A stretch of 64,000 bases of DNA from Meghimatium bilineatum (GCA_034231615.1 CM067316.1:32614009-32678008); one strand, 5' to 3'; numbered from the stretch's first letter, positions 45,958-56,954 are shown. Numbers and translations are program-made. The notes: a model not told the origin generated them from the letters alone.

Positions 45958-46430
45958 CAGGGGTCGGCAACCTTTTGCTACCTGTGTGCCAACTTAAGGT
46001 TTAAAATTATTCAGAGTGCAAACATCACATATAATTTTATACAAGTCGAGGCCAGTATTCTTATTTTACCATATATTTTATTTTTATATTTTAATTAATT
46101 AATATATAGTGATATTCAATAATATGTAAACAACATTAAAAGAAATAGAGTTTCTTGAAAGATTAAAAAAATCCCTTTTATATTATCAATGGGAGCCTTG
46201 TCCTTGCATGGTCTTGGCCAGTTGCTCAATATCGACAACATACTTTGTCACTTTGAGTTTGACACAACTTTCTGAATGTTCAGGCGTTAGGTGAGTGCCG
46301 AAATGAGCGAGGAAATCCCGCTAATCGATTTATAATCAACTTTAGACAGGGAGCTCTAAGAGTCTGCGTGCCATTTGAAATTTCTTGGCGTGCCAAGTGT
46401 GGCACGCGTGCCATAGGTTGCCGACCGCTG
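45958..46430. mobile_element. Non-autonomous hAT element, complete, 473 bp
   Basis: Ends CAGGGGTCGGCAACCT and AGGTTGCCGACCGCTG are inverted repeats with one central mismatch. The 8 bp GCATACAT stand on both sides (45950-45957 and 46431-46438), the target duplication expected for hAT transposons. On the minus strand inside, AHFGTHLTPEHSESCVKLKV resembles the C-terminal dimerisation end of hAT transposases, so it looks like an internal deletion derivative. It sits within a unit of the exploded minisatellite. Confidence 0.9.
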
Positions 46431-46499
46431 GCATACATCATTCTATAATGTTGTATATTATACCTGCATACATTCTCTAATCGTTTCTATTGTTGACGC

Positions 46500-46690
46500 T
46501 TATCATGTGCAGGAAATGGCTATTCAACTATTGTTGATTTTTGACGTGCCACTGACACATCCAGTCGTATATACAGTCCATTAGCGATGGTTGGTGTTCG
46601 AACCACCTAGTTCTACTAATTGCGTTTGCAAGGCAAGATCACTATGAATTGTGCTACCGCTCTGAAGTTGTCGTATAATCTATACCAGGC
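46500..46690 (-). mobile_element. Possible tRNA-type SINE
   Basis: Minus-strand GAGCGGTAGCACAATTC (box A-like) precedes GGTGGTTCGAACACCAACC (box B-like) by about 45 bases. Limits are uncertain. Confidence 0.4.
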
Positions 46691-46984
46691 ATACATTCTT
46701 TACATGGTATTTATCAGTCCCACTATTTAATGTCCTCATCAGGACAGACCAGACCCCAGGTCATTCCCTCAGTCCCAACCAGGGCAACACCCAGGTCATT
46801 TGACCGCCAGATACGCCCCGATATAGCCAAAGAAATTTATTGGAAAGACAAATCCAGTACTAAACAAACAACAAATTGTATCTATCATACCTGACATAAA
46901 TTATATAATGTTATCTATTGTAATGATAATGGTATCTATAATGATAATGATATATTATAGGAGATAAAAGTATAAAATGTTAAT

Positions 46985-47130
46985 GGTATAAGATATAAGG
47001 GTATAAGATATAATGGTATAAGATATAATGGTATAAGATATAATGGTATAAGATATAATGGTATACGATATAATGGTATAAGATATAATGGTATAAGATA
47101 TAATGGTATAAGATATAATTGTATAAGATA
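46985..47130. repeat. 15-bp tandem repeat
   Basis: TATAATGGTATAAGA, about nine units. Confidence 0.95.
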
Positions 47131-47524
47131 TGCTATAAGATAATGAGATAATAGTATAAGAGAGAATGGTATATATTTTAGCTATAATGGTATCTATCGC
47201 ACATTACATAAATTCTATAATGTTGTCTATTATAAATTGCACACATTCTCGAACGGTGTCTATGATACTTATGTAAAACACAAACTTGATAAGATTTACA
47301 TTGAGCATACTGACTATCAGACTATAGGATATTAGTACGAAAACAGACAAACAACAGTATACAAGGCATTTTCTAGGTTTTTACCTTGTTTTATTTCAAG
47401 AAAATGCAAGACACACAGTGAACAAACACTGACAACAGCACATATAATGGTACTATCTCAAACGCATTAGACGGCAGGCATTGAACAATAGAGAAGGTCA
47501 GGGTAATAACAAAGTCATGTATAA

Positions 47525-48118
47525 ATAATGTGTTTATAAATATTGACATTGGCGAATTTTTCAAGACGGAAATAGGAGTACGCAGGGTTGCATACTTTCC
47601 CCAATACTTTTTAACGTATCTTGAATATACAATGCAGAAAGCATTACACGATCTCCAGACATCAATAACTGTTGGCGGTAGAGCACATTGTAAATTGCGC
47701 TTTGCCGATGATATCGATATCTTGGCTGTTCCGAATCTGAACTCCAGGAACTCACCTGAAAGTTGGAAAACATCAGACGGAAATATGACATGGAAATTAT
47801 TACGATTAAAAAAAAGATATTGGTAACTATTAAAACCAATCAAAATCCCACGAATCAGTTTATCACAAACTTGAGGAAGTTACTATCTTAAAATATCCCT
47901 GGTCCCAAATATGTGACGATGTCAACTCGGAAAATGAGATTAAGCTAAGACTTGAGATGTCGATGGATGTCATGACAAGGTTGAATACGATATGAAAATG
48001 TAAACTAAGTATTACAGAAGAGATCAATCTATTCAGATCGCTGGTGTTAAGTATAATTACATACGGATGTGAATGTTGGACACTAATTTCAGAAACCTAA
48101 TGAAGAGTTCAGGCTTTT
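47525..48118 (+). pseudogene. LINE RT fragment, part 1 (interrupted by 48119-49446)
   Basis: The plus strand reads GEFFKTEIGVRRVAYFPQYF (GVRQGC region), LEYTMQKALHDLQTSITVGG, CKLRFADDIDILAV (YADD-type box), then in other frames KLSITEEINLFRSLVLSIIT, YGCECWTLISET and RVQAF. The coding order is standard for this LINE family (compare 44985-45800). It stops at the codons for VQAF, which are repeated as the target duplication of the 1.33-kb element, and resumes as VQAFKNKR at 49447. Confidence 0.85.
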
Positions 48119-49446
48119 GTTTGTTTTTCGTTCGCTCCATTGTAACCATCACGGATATCCGTGCGATTTCCGCCGGGAGCGTGATTACGTTGTGCCACCG
48201 TTATGCGCCTTGTAGGCCTAGCACATCCGATTTCGGCATGCCTTGACAATTCGGGTGGGCTACCCTTAGCCTGTGACAGCCTCTTTATCTGTCTCCAGGC
48301 ACGCGTAGTGGAGACTCTTCGCCCAGACGATTTTCTTGCTCTTAGTCTGACTCAAACGAGGTGTTCCACTGTCTATGAACTTGCCTCGTGTAATTGGACG
48401 TGCTGTGCCTGTGCCCATTGGGTACTGAACCGTTTCTCATCCGTGAGCCTGGTTCCTTAAGGGGAAGAACTCAACAGAGGAGTTGGACCCTGGCTCTTTC
48501 GCCCTCTTAGCCGAGGTGTCATTCACCGACATCGTGTACCCCTTGTCCAAGTTCGAGTCTCACACCACGCGTTCGAGAGCAAGGCGTTCTCGAGCTGAGC
48601 GTCCTTGTCCCAATAGCGCCTGAGCCCATCAGGTACTGAACCCTTTCTCTCTTCAAGTGTATTTCCGGTGTAGGAAAACCTGACAGTAGAGCTGGGCCAG
48701 GGCTAAATCGTTGTCCCTTTTGTGCCTGAGCGAATCGAGTACGGAACCCTTTCTCTCTGCAGGTGTACTTCCGGTATAGGAAACCTTGACAGTAGAGTTG
48801 GGCTAGGACTACCATCGTTGTCCCTGTCTTGCCTAAGCCCATTGGGTACAGAACCCTTTCTCTTCGCGAGCATATTTCCGGTTTAGGAAGGCTCGACATT
48901 AGAGTTGGGTTAGGTCTTCTTGCTTTACCAAACGCCAGTGGATGGGTCTGGGTCTCTGCCTGTAAGGAACTCAGGTAACTAGAAGCCCGTCTCGAGCTGA
49001 CGGAGCTTGTAGCTCCCCCTTTCCTAGGGACTTTTCACTTTCTATTTTCAGTTCGCGCTGCCCTCTAGCGCTGTTCTGCCCTTTCATAGTTTCATTGTAC
49101 TCGGTATGAAATCTATGTCTCTCGCCATGTATCTACCTTTACGTGCATTTTACATTGGCCGCCCCTCCAATGTTCGGACTGGACTGACTAGCTTCACTGT
49201 ATGTCGACAGTGTCGCTATATGTGGTGATGCTGGTGGTGTCGGAGATATGTCTGTCCGTGTGCAGGCAAATCTCTTTCCATCTGCTACCTCCACATTTTC
49301 GGACACGATCCCCAAATGATTTGGCCAGAATCAGCTCGAGCTGCTGTATTTCTGTTTCCAGGGTGCACCGCGTGGAGGTACATTTGGGATCTTGGTTATC
49401 TGCTAACCCTGGGTCCGCCTAGAGCAATGCGTTCCCTTTGCACCCC
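48119..49446 (-). mobile_element. Unclassified 1.33-kb retroelement, copy 1
   Basis: 1328 bp flanked by a perfect 12-bp duplication GTTCAGGCTTTT (48107-48118 and 49447-49458). It shares its full length with 57683-59016. Read on the minus strand it begins GGGGTGCAAAGGGAACG and ends in an A-rich CAAACAAAC-type tail, which fits retrotransposition by a LINE. Relatively GC-rich inside AT-rich DNA. ~107-bp internal repeats start at 48408, 48619, 48725 and 48832 (CCTGAGCCCATCAGGTACTG, then GAACCCTTTCTC). Minus-strand 48519-48899 is open for 126 codons across these repeats, but copy 2 does not clearly conserve it. Its leading ~240 bp occurs alone as family B. Confidence 0.85.
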
Positions 49447-49560
49447 GTTCAGGCTTTTAAAAACAAGAGAACAGGCACATTTATTTGTTAGGCAGGAAAT
49501 AAGCAAAGTTGCAGGTTAGCAATCACTTTTAGCAGTAATGAAACGGCGTAAACTTGTTTA
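49447..49560 (+). pseudogene. LINE RT fragment, part 2
   Basis: VQAFKNKRTG continues the ORF interrupted at 48118. Only a few further codons match before the frame decays. Confidence 0.6.
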
Positions 49561-49819
49561 ATGTGGACATAGGCCTATAACAAGATGGAACTCATTTTCT
49601 ACAATTATTTTTCAAGCAAAAGTCGAGAAGGTGAAGAAGGAGAGAAAATTCTGGATTCATAACGTTAAGGAATAGCCTGGGCGTGCTTATTGTACACTCT
49701 TTCGAATGAGTTTAGGATAGAGTTGGTTGTAGTGCTTTTTGTACGGATGTATTTAGTGTGGCATTCTTGACATTTTATATGTCATATTATTATATTATAT
49801 ACTGGGTAAATTATCCCCG

Positions 49820-50320
49820 TTATTGGAACACAAAATGCTACCAATGTCAACAAAGAAACATCTTATCTTCATTCCAACCCTGTGCTACCAATGTCAAACA
49901 TGGTCCTTAACAACAAAACATATGAGACAACTAGTTACAACAGAGATGAGATGTCTGAGAAAAGCCACAGGAGTGACCAGAAGACACAGAATTAGAAACG
50001 ATGTCTTAAGAGAAAGAGTGGGTGTCATATCAATTCTACAATACATACAAAACCAACAGATACAATGGTTTGGTCATCTGGAAAGATTGCTGTATGATTC
50101 ATTAATTTATGTTTTTATAAATATATATAAAGCATACATGAAGAGAGGAGAAGCAGAAAGAAGAGCCAGGGGTAGATCTAGAATACGCTGGATCGACAAC
50201 ATCAAAGAGACATTACAGGAACACCGAATAATATTATCTGAAGCTGCCAGAAAAGCGAGAACAAGAACAGTGTATCTCCCTCGACACCCGTGAAGGGTAA
50301 AAGAGGAAGGCAAGAAGAAG
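49820..50320 (+). pseudogene. RTE-like LINE C-terminal fragment, well preserved
   Basis: The frame 49823-50293 reads IFIPTLCYQCQTWSLTTKHM, RQLVTTEMRCLRKATGVTRR, HRIRNDVLRERVGVISILQY, QNQQIQWFGHLERLLYD, then RRARGRSRIRWIDNIKETLQ. All landmarks of this LINE C-terminus are in one frame. It ends with GAGGAAGGCAAGAAGAAGAA at about 50315, a purine-rich tail. RT and endonuclease are missing; 5'-truncated. Confidence 0.85.
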
Positions 50321-50429
50321 AAGATTATTATATTATACCGCACATAAATTCTCTAATGTTGTCTATTACATCTGAAATAAAATGTAATGTCTATTATATC
50401 TGACATAAATTTTCTAATTTTTAAGGTAT

Positions 50430-51325
50430 AATTGATGTCAGGTATATCCCCAATCTACACCTCTGTCTATGTCACATTCCCCAATCTACACCTCTGTCTA
50501 TGTCACACAGAACCGGTCTGTCACATTCCCCAAAGCCACCTTCATCTTCGAATAGTGTTTCAAATGGATATCCCACAACGGCATCTATGCAAGTGTTGCA
50601 CACCGATATATAGAGATGAGGCTGGAAGGAGGCTTGAAGACATATTCTGCGAACACTTGTACAGCATCAAAATCCATTTGGGTACTCCTGTTGACGACCA
50701 CTTCAATGGCACGGGCTTTCCGGAATCCATGACATTCAGGTGGCGGCTATTAAGGTGTGTTTCTCAGACGACCGAGATCATCACGTGCTTCAAAACTGCT
50801 ATGTATATATATATATATAGTATGTATGTATGTATGTAAGTATGTATGTATGTATATAAGTATGTATGTATGTATATAAGTATGTATGTATGTGTGTGTG
50901 TGTGCGTGTGTGTGCGTGTGTGTATGTATGTATGTATGAATTTGTCACGCTTAAACATTTCGGGATCAGTGAGTGCCAATCTTATGGATGAGTGACATCA
51001 TGTTCTTCCGTCATGACTGCATCTGTCTCGTCTCAGAGTTATATGTTTCAGGGGTATATGTTTCAGAGGTATATGTTTCAGAGGTATATGTTTTATATAT
51101 TTCCTGTTTGTATTATTTCAACTCTGACCTAGCTTCAACCGTACCTGGCTATCTCCACATCTTGCTGTGCCATGTGAACGTCATAGTACCTTTCAAGCTC
51201 GTCGTTCTGTGTTATTTAGTGTTTATAAAGGCCTTTTGGTAGAAACGGCGATTTCTGTGTGTTATTATGTGTGTTTCTAGTAATTAAGAAAGCTTCATTA
51301 CCCTGCTCCAGGTTTATTTATACAT
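50430..51325 (+). mobile_element. PLE family 2, second copy (degraded)
   Basis: The plus strand 50432-50839 reads CKCCTPIYRDEAGRRLEDIF, CEHLYSIKIHLGTPVDDHFN, GTG, then a shifted segment. YRDEAGRR stands for YIGETGRR, so the motif is damaged. A long TA/TATG microsatellite (50802-50937) follows the codons for MYIY and precedes FVTLKHFGISE, the expected C-terminus. The 3' region (51115-51320) matches 6040-6300. Dead element. Confidence 0.75.
51221..51256 (+). ncRNA. Hammerhead-like core of PLE 2, second copy
   Basis: TTTATAAAGGCCTTTTGGTA then GAAACGGCGATTTC. GAAAC is intact, with stem II GGCC/GGT and a T loop; first box degraded. Confidence 0.4.
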
Positions 51326-51829
51326 ATTCTAATATTGTCTACTTCAAGTGACATCAATTATTTAACGATGTCTAGTGTACCAGGCATACATTATCTAATG
51401 TTGTATACTTGGCACAAATGATCAAATGTTGTCTACTAAAATTGATAGACATTCTATAATGCCCGTATTACAAATACCGCAAACCCTCTAATGGTGTCTA
51501 TGTATTACACCAGACATAAATCATATATGTCTAATATTGCTATATAACTAATAGTGTCTATTACACCTGGAATAAATTTACTAATGTCGTCTGACATAAC
51601 ATCTGACATAAATTATCTAATTTTGCCTGTTACACTTGCCATCAATTCTCTAATTTTGCCTATTATACACGTTATAAATTATGTAATGATGTCTGTTCCA
51701 TTCATATTTAATGTTATCTGTTATCAATCAATAAATCAATCAAATTCTCCACAACTCTCTGCCCCTGTATTGGTGATGAGTTGTGACATATTTTAGTGAT
51801 ACAGTAACAACACAACAAAATATTTGGTT

Positions 51830-52260
51830 TTTTGTCTTCTGTCTCTTCTCCCCTTGATCTTTCCAGTGGTTACTAAATGTTCAAGATGTGCTTTTCTCAT
51901 CACATGCCTTAAAATAGTGTCTGTCAGCTATAATATTTTTGCTGTTTTATGATTTTTGCTATAATTTACATGTTTATACCAGTTTCTCTGAATATTTCTA
52001 AGTTAGTTCGCTTAACTGTCCATGCCCATCATTCTTCTAAAAAACAACATCACAGTTGCCTCCAAATTATCTCGAGTTTCTTGTGTTTACCGTCTATGCT
52101 TCGCCTCCATGTAGAAAGATTGGCTCAATATAACATCCAAGCACTCGATCTCGCGTATGCAGTGATACTACTCCATTGCATAGAATGTTTATCTTTTTTG
52201 AAATGCTGATTTGACCTTTGCTGTACTGCTCTTGATCTTATATGTAGCACCGTCTATCTG
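51830..52260 (-). pseudogene. LINE C-terminal fragment
   Basis: Minus-strand pieces: IRDRVLGCYIEPIFLHGGEA (for LxxxxEPxLLYGCEAWT), then RHVMRKAHLEHLVTTGKIKG and RRDRRQK. Same type as 18480-19240. A short (CAA)n lies beside it at 52286. Confidence 0.7.
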
Positions 52261-52639
52261 TTTTTAAAATGGTGCCAAGATACTTCAACAACAACAACAA
52301 CCTAGACAAGCACTACATTCTTGCATATCCATATTAAACAACAAATCTCTCTTTCGTTCTCTTTTGTTTCCTTGCACATTTATTTCTGCATAATACCGTT
52401 CTCGTTCTCTCATTACACATCACTCTCACTGTATCTTTATATGATGATTCCCCCTCTCTCCTTTCTGGCTAGTATCGATCGGTTTAGATTCTAAGTCTGG
52501 AACGTTGATATCACAAGGTCGAAGGTCAACTTAGAGGTTTCCTATTTGGAAACATTTATGTCGATACTGTGTGATCATATGCTAGAAAGCAGACACTGAA
52601 ATCACACCAGAGAACTGACGACATGTGCTTACAATTACA

Positions 52640-52865
52640 TAGTGTAGCTTGGTTGTGCGAGTTATGATCTGTGTGCTAGAGTTGATGTGCGAATTATTAT
52701 GTGTGCTAGAGTTGATGTGCGAATTATTATGTGTGCTAGAGTTGATGTGTGCATTATTATCTGTGTGCTAGAGTTGATGTGCGAATTATTATGTGTGCTA
52801 GAGTTGATGTGCGCATTAGTATCTGTGTGCTAGAGTTGATGTGCGAATTGTTATGTGTGTGCTAG
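52640..52865. repeat. 30-32 bp minisatellite, about 7 units
   Basis: AGAGTTGATGTGCGAATTAT, TATGTGTGCT. A variant with ATCTGTGTGCT is two bases longer. Confidence 0.93.
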
Positions 52866-52904
52866 AGTTGTGCCAATGATAGTTGTGCAAGATGATAGAG
52901 TTGT

Positions 52905-53345
52905 TCTGCTAACTATTAAGAGTTCACTAGCGGTGTTGTGTATAACGATTACCAGTTTACTAGCGTTGTTATACTATTACCAGTTTACTAGCTTGTTGTG
53001 CTGTCACCAGTTTACTAGCGTTATTGTGAAATTAGCAGTATACTAGCTTGTTGTGATGTCACCAGTTTACTAGCATTATTGTTCTATTATCAGTTTACTA
53101 GCTTGTTTTGCTAACTGTCACCAGTTCAGTAGCGTTATTGTGCTAACTATTACCAATTTACTAGCGGTGTTGTGCTAACTATTAGAGTTTTACTAGCGTT
53201 GTTGTGCTAACTATTACCAATTTACTAGTGTTGCTATACTAACTATTACCATTTTACTAGTGTTGCTATACTAACTATTACCATTTTACTAGTGTTGCTA
53301 TACTAACTATTACCAGTTTACTATCGTTGTTATACTAAGTATTTA
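52905..53345. repeat. ~29-bp degenerate minisatellite
   Basis: GTTGTGCTAACTATTACCAG, TTTACTAGC with unit-length changes; the most regular part is 53200-53330. Confidence 0.9.
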
Positions 53346-53739
53346 AATACTATAAGTATTATTTTTTATAACTGTGTTGTGTTAATGTATCTGTTTCCTA
53401 GTTTATGTGTGTGCTAACGTATCCGTTACCTAGGTTTGCTGTGTTAAATTATTTGCTACTAGTTTCGATCCGCACAATTTACAAACAGTAGAGGTCTTGT
53501 CTGCAATAAATAGTGTTATCCAGAGTTTTCTGAGACTGAAAACTAACTCTCAGCTATGTACAACATATTGAAATGGAAAAGAAAGTCTTCTTAGAGGAGG
53601 TAAATACAGAAAAATATAGAGTACTTACATAGGAAACAGGTAATGAAGTCTTACTGAACGATGACTAACACACTATCACTGTCGGATGCTCACGTGAAAT
53701 AATAATAATACACACAAGACTACACCTGATATAATCATA

Positions 53740-54800
53740 CAAATAATACACAGGATATAATCGACATTTTGACAAAAAGGCTTTTATCAAGAAAAGCCCA
53801 TAACATCAACAGACGACGAGTGGAAATGAAAACGACACACACACGTGTTTGAACGAAATGTGGGTGTGAGATGCCGCAAAGATAGGAACAGGAAGTACAT
53901 AAAATCGTAAATATATGTGAAACGAAGCGAACAAACAGATGGCGGAACAAAATGAATAAACACAAAGACCACACCAACCAAGAACTAGACAAAAGAGTGA
54001 TCGAAATTGAGTGAAAATGGCTTGACGGTACCGAACTCAAAGATAAGACGATTTTCTAGAGCGTGCCTAGATCTATCATCGGTGGTAGACAATCCCGTCT
54101 GATGGCAGTAACCTGAATATCAAGAAGACCACGGTGGTCATCACTGTTGATGTATGTGGCAACCAGAGTAGGTGTACTGTGCTTGATGGCATGAAGATTG
54201 TTACAAAAGCGGTCGCTCAATCTTAAGCCAGGTTCATCGATATACTGCGTTTACATATGATCACGTAAATTACATTACGGGATTCAAATGCAACGGTCTC
54301 ATCGATGGTGAAAGTGACCTTATGAAATAAAACGGAGCGCATCTGAACCACATAAGGACATGTGTAGAAACGACTGTGTATTGAACGAACTGTACCGAAA
54401 TTGTCAGGAACACTAGAACTAATGTGGCTGTGAACCAAGATGTCCTTAAGCTTTTTTTCGCGCCTATTGGCAATCAGAGGCAAGTCCTGGAAAGCGGCAC
54501 GTGTGTTCAGAGCAGACTGTAGAAAGGAATAATGAGTAAGCAGGGTGCGCCGGGCAGTGGAGTTATGGGGATGATAGGTAAGGACAAGTTTAAATCTTTC
54601 CGATGAGGAGGAAGAACGTTTTGAATTAATCAAGGTATCGATGGGAGATAACTGGCGTACACGGAGTCAAGCCAATGAAAGGATGCTGTCGGGCAACGAG
54701 CGTCTACGAAATAACTCAATCACCCCAGAGGACTTGTCGAGAAAGTCGTCGTCATCACTACATAAGCGACGTTATGTACATTATGTAGGTCTCTGGGAGT
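53740..54800 (-). mobile_element. PLE family 3, degraded (linker plus GIY-YIG)
   Basis: Minus-strand 54223-54640 reads SSSERFKLVLTYHPHN, PLIANRREKKLKDILVHSHI, then TCPYV and ESRNVIYVIICKR. This is the PLE region between RT and nuclease. After a frameshift, 53960-54230 gives QYIDEPGLRLSDRFCNNLHA, LLDIQVTAIRR and ENRLIFEFGT-like codons, so YIGET is damaged. A hammerhead-like core lies downstream (53757-53797). Upstream RT thumb codons fade near 54800. Not functional. Confidence 0.8.
53757..53797 (-). ncRNA. Hammerhead-like core of PLE 3
   Basis: Minus strand: CTTGATAAAAGCCTTTTTGTC then AAAATGTCGAT. Both boxes degraded. Confidence 0.35.
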
Positions 54801-54867
54801 ATGGCAGAGAGTTGAGACAAGCGGGAGGAAGAATGAGAAGAAGTGTAGAGCAGAAACCAGAAGGATG

Positions 54868-55085
54868 TAATGGCGTAGAGGTGTCTGAGATATTTCGTGT
54901 CTCTCTGCATGCAATTCTCATGCCACCTACAACAGTCATATCACGAATACGAGCCTAAAAGTGTTAGCCAGGAATACAGCAAAAGCAGCTGTATTTCTGT
55001 TTCCAGGGTGCACCACGAGGAGGTACTTTTAAGATATTGGTTATCTTCCAACCCTGGGTCCACAGGAGAGCAGTAAGAGACCCTG
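54868..55085 (-). mobile_element. Short SINE-like family B
   Basis: GCGTAGAGGTGTCTGAGATA, AAAAGTGTTAGCCAGGAATA, CAGCTGTATTTCTGTTTCC, GGGTGCACCACGAGGAGGTA and GACCCTGTGCACTCC in the same order as 40005-40255. Confidence 0.75.
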
Positions 55086-55089
55086 TGCA

Positions 55090-56945
55090 CTCCAAAACCA
55101 GCCTCTAATTATATATATAATTTGTTTAACTGATGCGACTATCCCGATAAATTAAAGAAGTCAAATAGGTGCACATAAAATCCGCACTATGTCTAATGGG
55201 AGAAACGGTTTGAATATCGCGGATACTAGCATTCAACAAATTTCTCTGTTCTTTCAGACTGTAATGGTGTTGAGACTGACCTTAAAACATCCCATTAATG
55301 ACTGATTCATTTCATTTATGACCAGAAAGCAAATACAACGAAAGCAAACAAATAATCAATGTCAATAATATTGGCAAATTCTCTGTAGACATTGCCTTTA
55401 CGGAAAAGTGAAAATTTCATAACTGAAGTTTATAGAGCAGTGAAATCTGGCATGTAAACAAAGCTATGTCCATGTGTAACGTTGTACTTGTATTATACAA
55501 ACATTATCTGGAATCTGCTGGTAACAGTAGTTACGTGTTCTATACTGACACGATTACATTGTCCAGAGAATCTGTAGTACTGTAGAAGAGATGAAACTAT
55601 TTCATTGTGTGCGCATTCTGCATGCATCTTCATAGACTGTGTAGTAGACAGGTAACTCAACAAATTGTCTTTAAACCTTATGAGACATGTTTTTGAGAGA
55701 TTGGCTTCAAAGCGCCATTACAACATAAGATTGCTGAAACACTTTATTTTCCGCCAAATTTGTAGCAGTGGTTTTTTTTTTCCAAGGGGGATGTCAAATT
55801 AGACAAAAATAAACAGATACAATTTGAGTTCGAGGTAAAGACACTAGAGTTCATTTGAATGAGAGTTCGAATCTCACGAGAGCTGATCTGAATGAGGCGC
55901 TACTTAATTCGTGCTTATTGAATAATTAAAAAATATTGTTTTGGCATCTGATGCTGTCCAAATTTAAACAATCTCATATAAGAGCTCATATTACTGGCAT
56001 AGCACATCCAACTTTGGTTGCTCTCCTACAGGAGATACTTCATTGATACATATATTTTACATCAACCACAGTTTGGAAGTGGTGAAAATGTCGTTCAAAC
56101 TGTGAGTAATTACATCAAGTTATGATGCTGAGAGAGGCTGCATGGTGTGTGTCTAGATGAGCATTATCAGAACAATGCACATGTGTTGCATTAGCGAGCA
56201 GTGACTTGAGGCAGTGGAGAGATCGAAGTTGGCATGTGGCACATTAATTTTCGCTCCTGGTTGCATGAGTTCTCAAGCATAAAGAAGCGCATCGGATGGC
56301 TTACAATGCTACTGTGTCCAGCGGTAGAGCAATGAATCGTGCGGGAACTTTTAACTTCTTATTTGCAACACCACAGACAAATGCAATTAATGAGGATGAT
56401 GATTCCGTTACTAATGTCCAGAATAAAAGAACTAGGCTTGAAATGTAGAATTTCCAGAAATGAATGCTTGTCGACCAACAAAGAACTGGCACTGTCAGTC
56501 ATCGTATAATGGTGCTGATCGGATCAATGCTTTGACGTGTTCGAAGTTCAATGATGACATACAAGACTAACACTGCGTGCTTGTGTGTATCTGAACATTC
56601 AAACAGACAAACAATGATCTATATAAAATAATATTGGGATGAACAAAGTAAACAGAATGAATATGTGCAGTCGTCATGGCTTGACAGGGAGGAGGAGGTT
56701 ATAAAACATGTCTCTGCATTGATGGTCATGGAGAAGAGTTGCAATGTAAGGCCTTCAAGTTTACAGATACCATTGACGTGATTTTGCCAATAACATTTCG
56801 ATCACTATATCAATAACTAATTGAAAAACGTGTAAGTTCCTAACGTTACGTTCCTGACTGACAAGCACACCCCGTGCAGACTAGTAGTTTCTCAGTCCCA
56901 ACTACACGCACATGCCGAAGTGAATGCATACTGAAAATTACCATC
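55090..56945. other. No gene recognised
   Basis: GAGAGTTCGAATCTCACG at about 55862 looks like a box B, without a convincing box A. A plus-strand open stretch near 56300-56450 (GRAMNRAGTFNFLFATPQ) is unrecognised. Confidence 0.35.
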
Positions 56946-56954
56946 GCTGAATGT

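Larger units (their letters stand above)
44620..51725. repeat. Exploded ~30-36 bp minisatellite, remnants between insertions
   Basis: Units built on GACATAAATTCTCTAATGTT, then GTCTATTACACCT occur at 44620-44645, 44935-44985, 45800-45957, 46431-46500, 46680-46740, 46885-46930, 47200-47270, 50335-50435 and 51330-51720. Each gap holds a transposable element or unassigned insert. The blocks are too alike to be chance and fit a single old array split by insertions. Confidence 0.7.

Noticed and set aside
48519-48899. 126-codon minus frame as a real gene
   Set aside because: It covers the ~107-bp internal repeats of the 1.33-kb element and the second copy does not clearly keep it open.
55855-55885. 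tRNA or SINE at GAGTTCGAATCTC
   Set aside because: Box B-like word only; no box A at the right distance.
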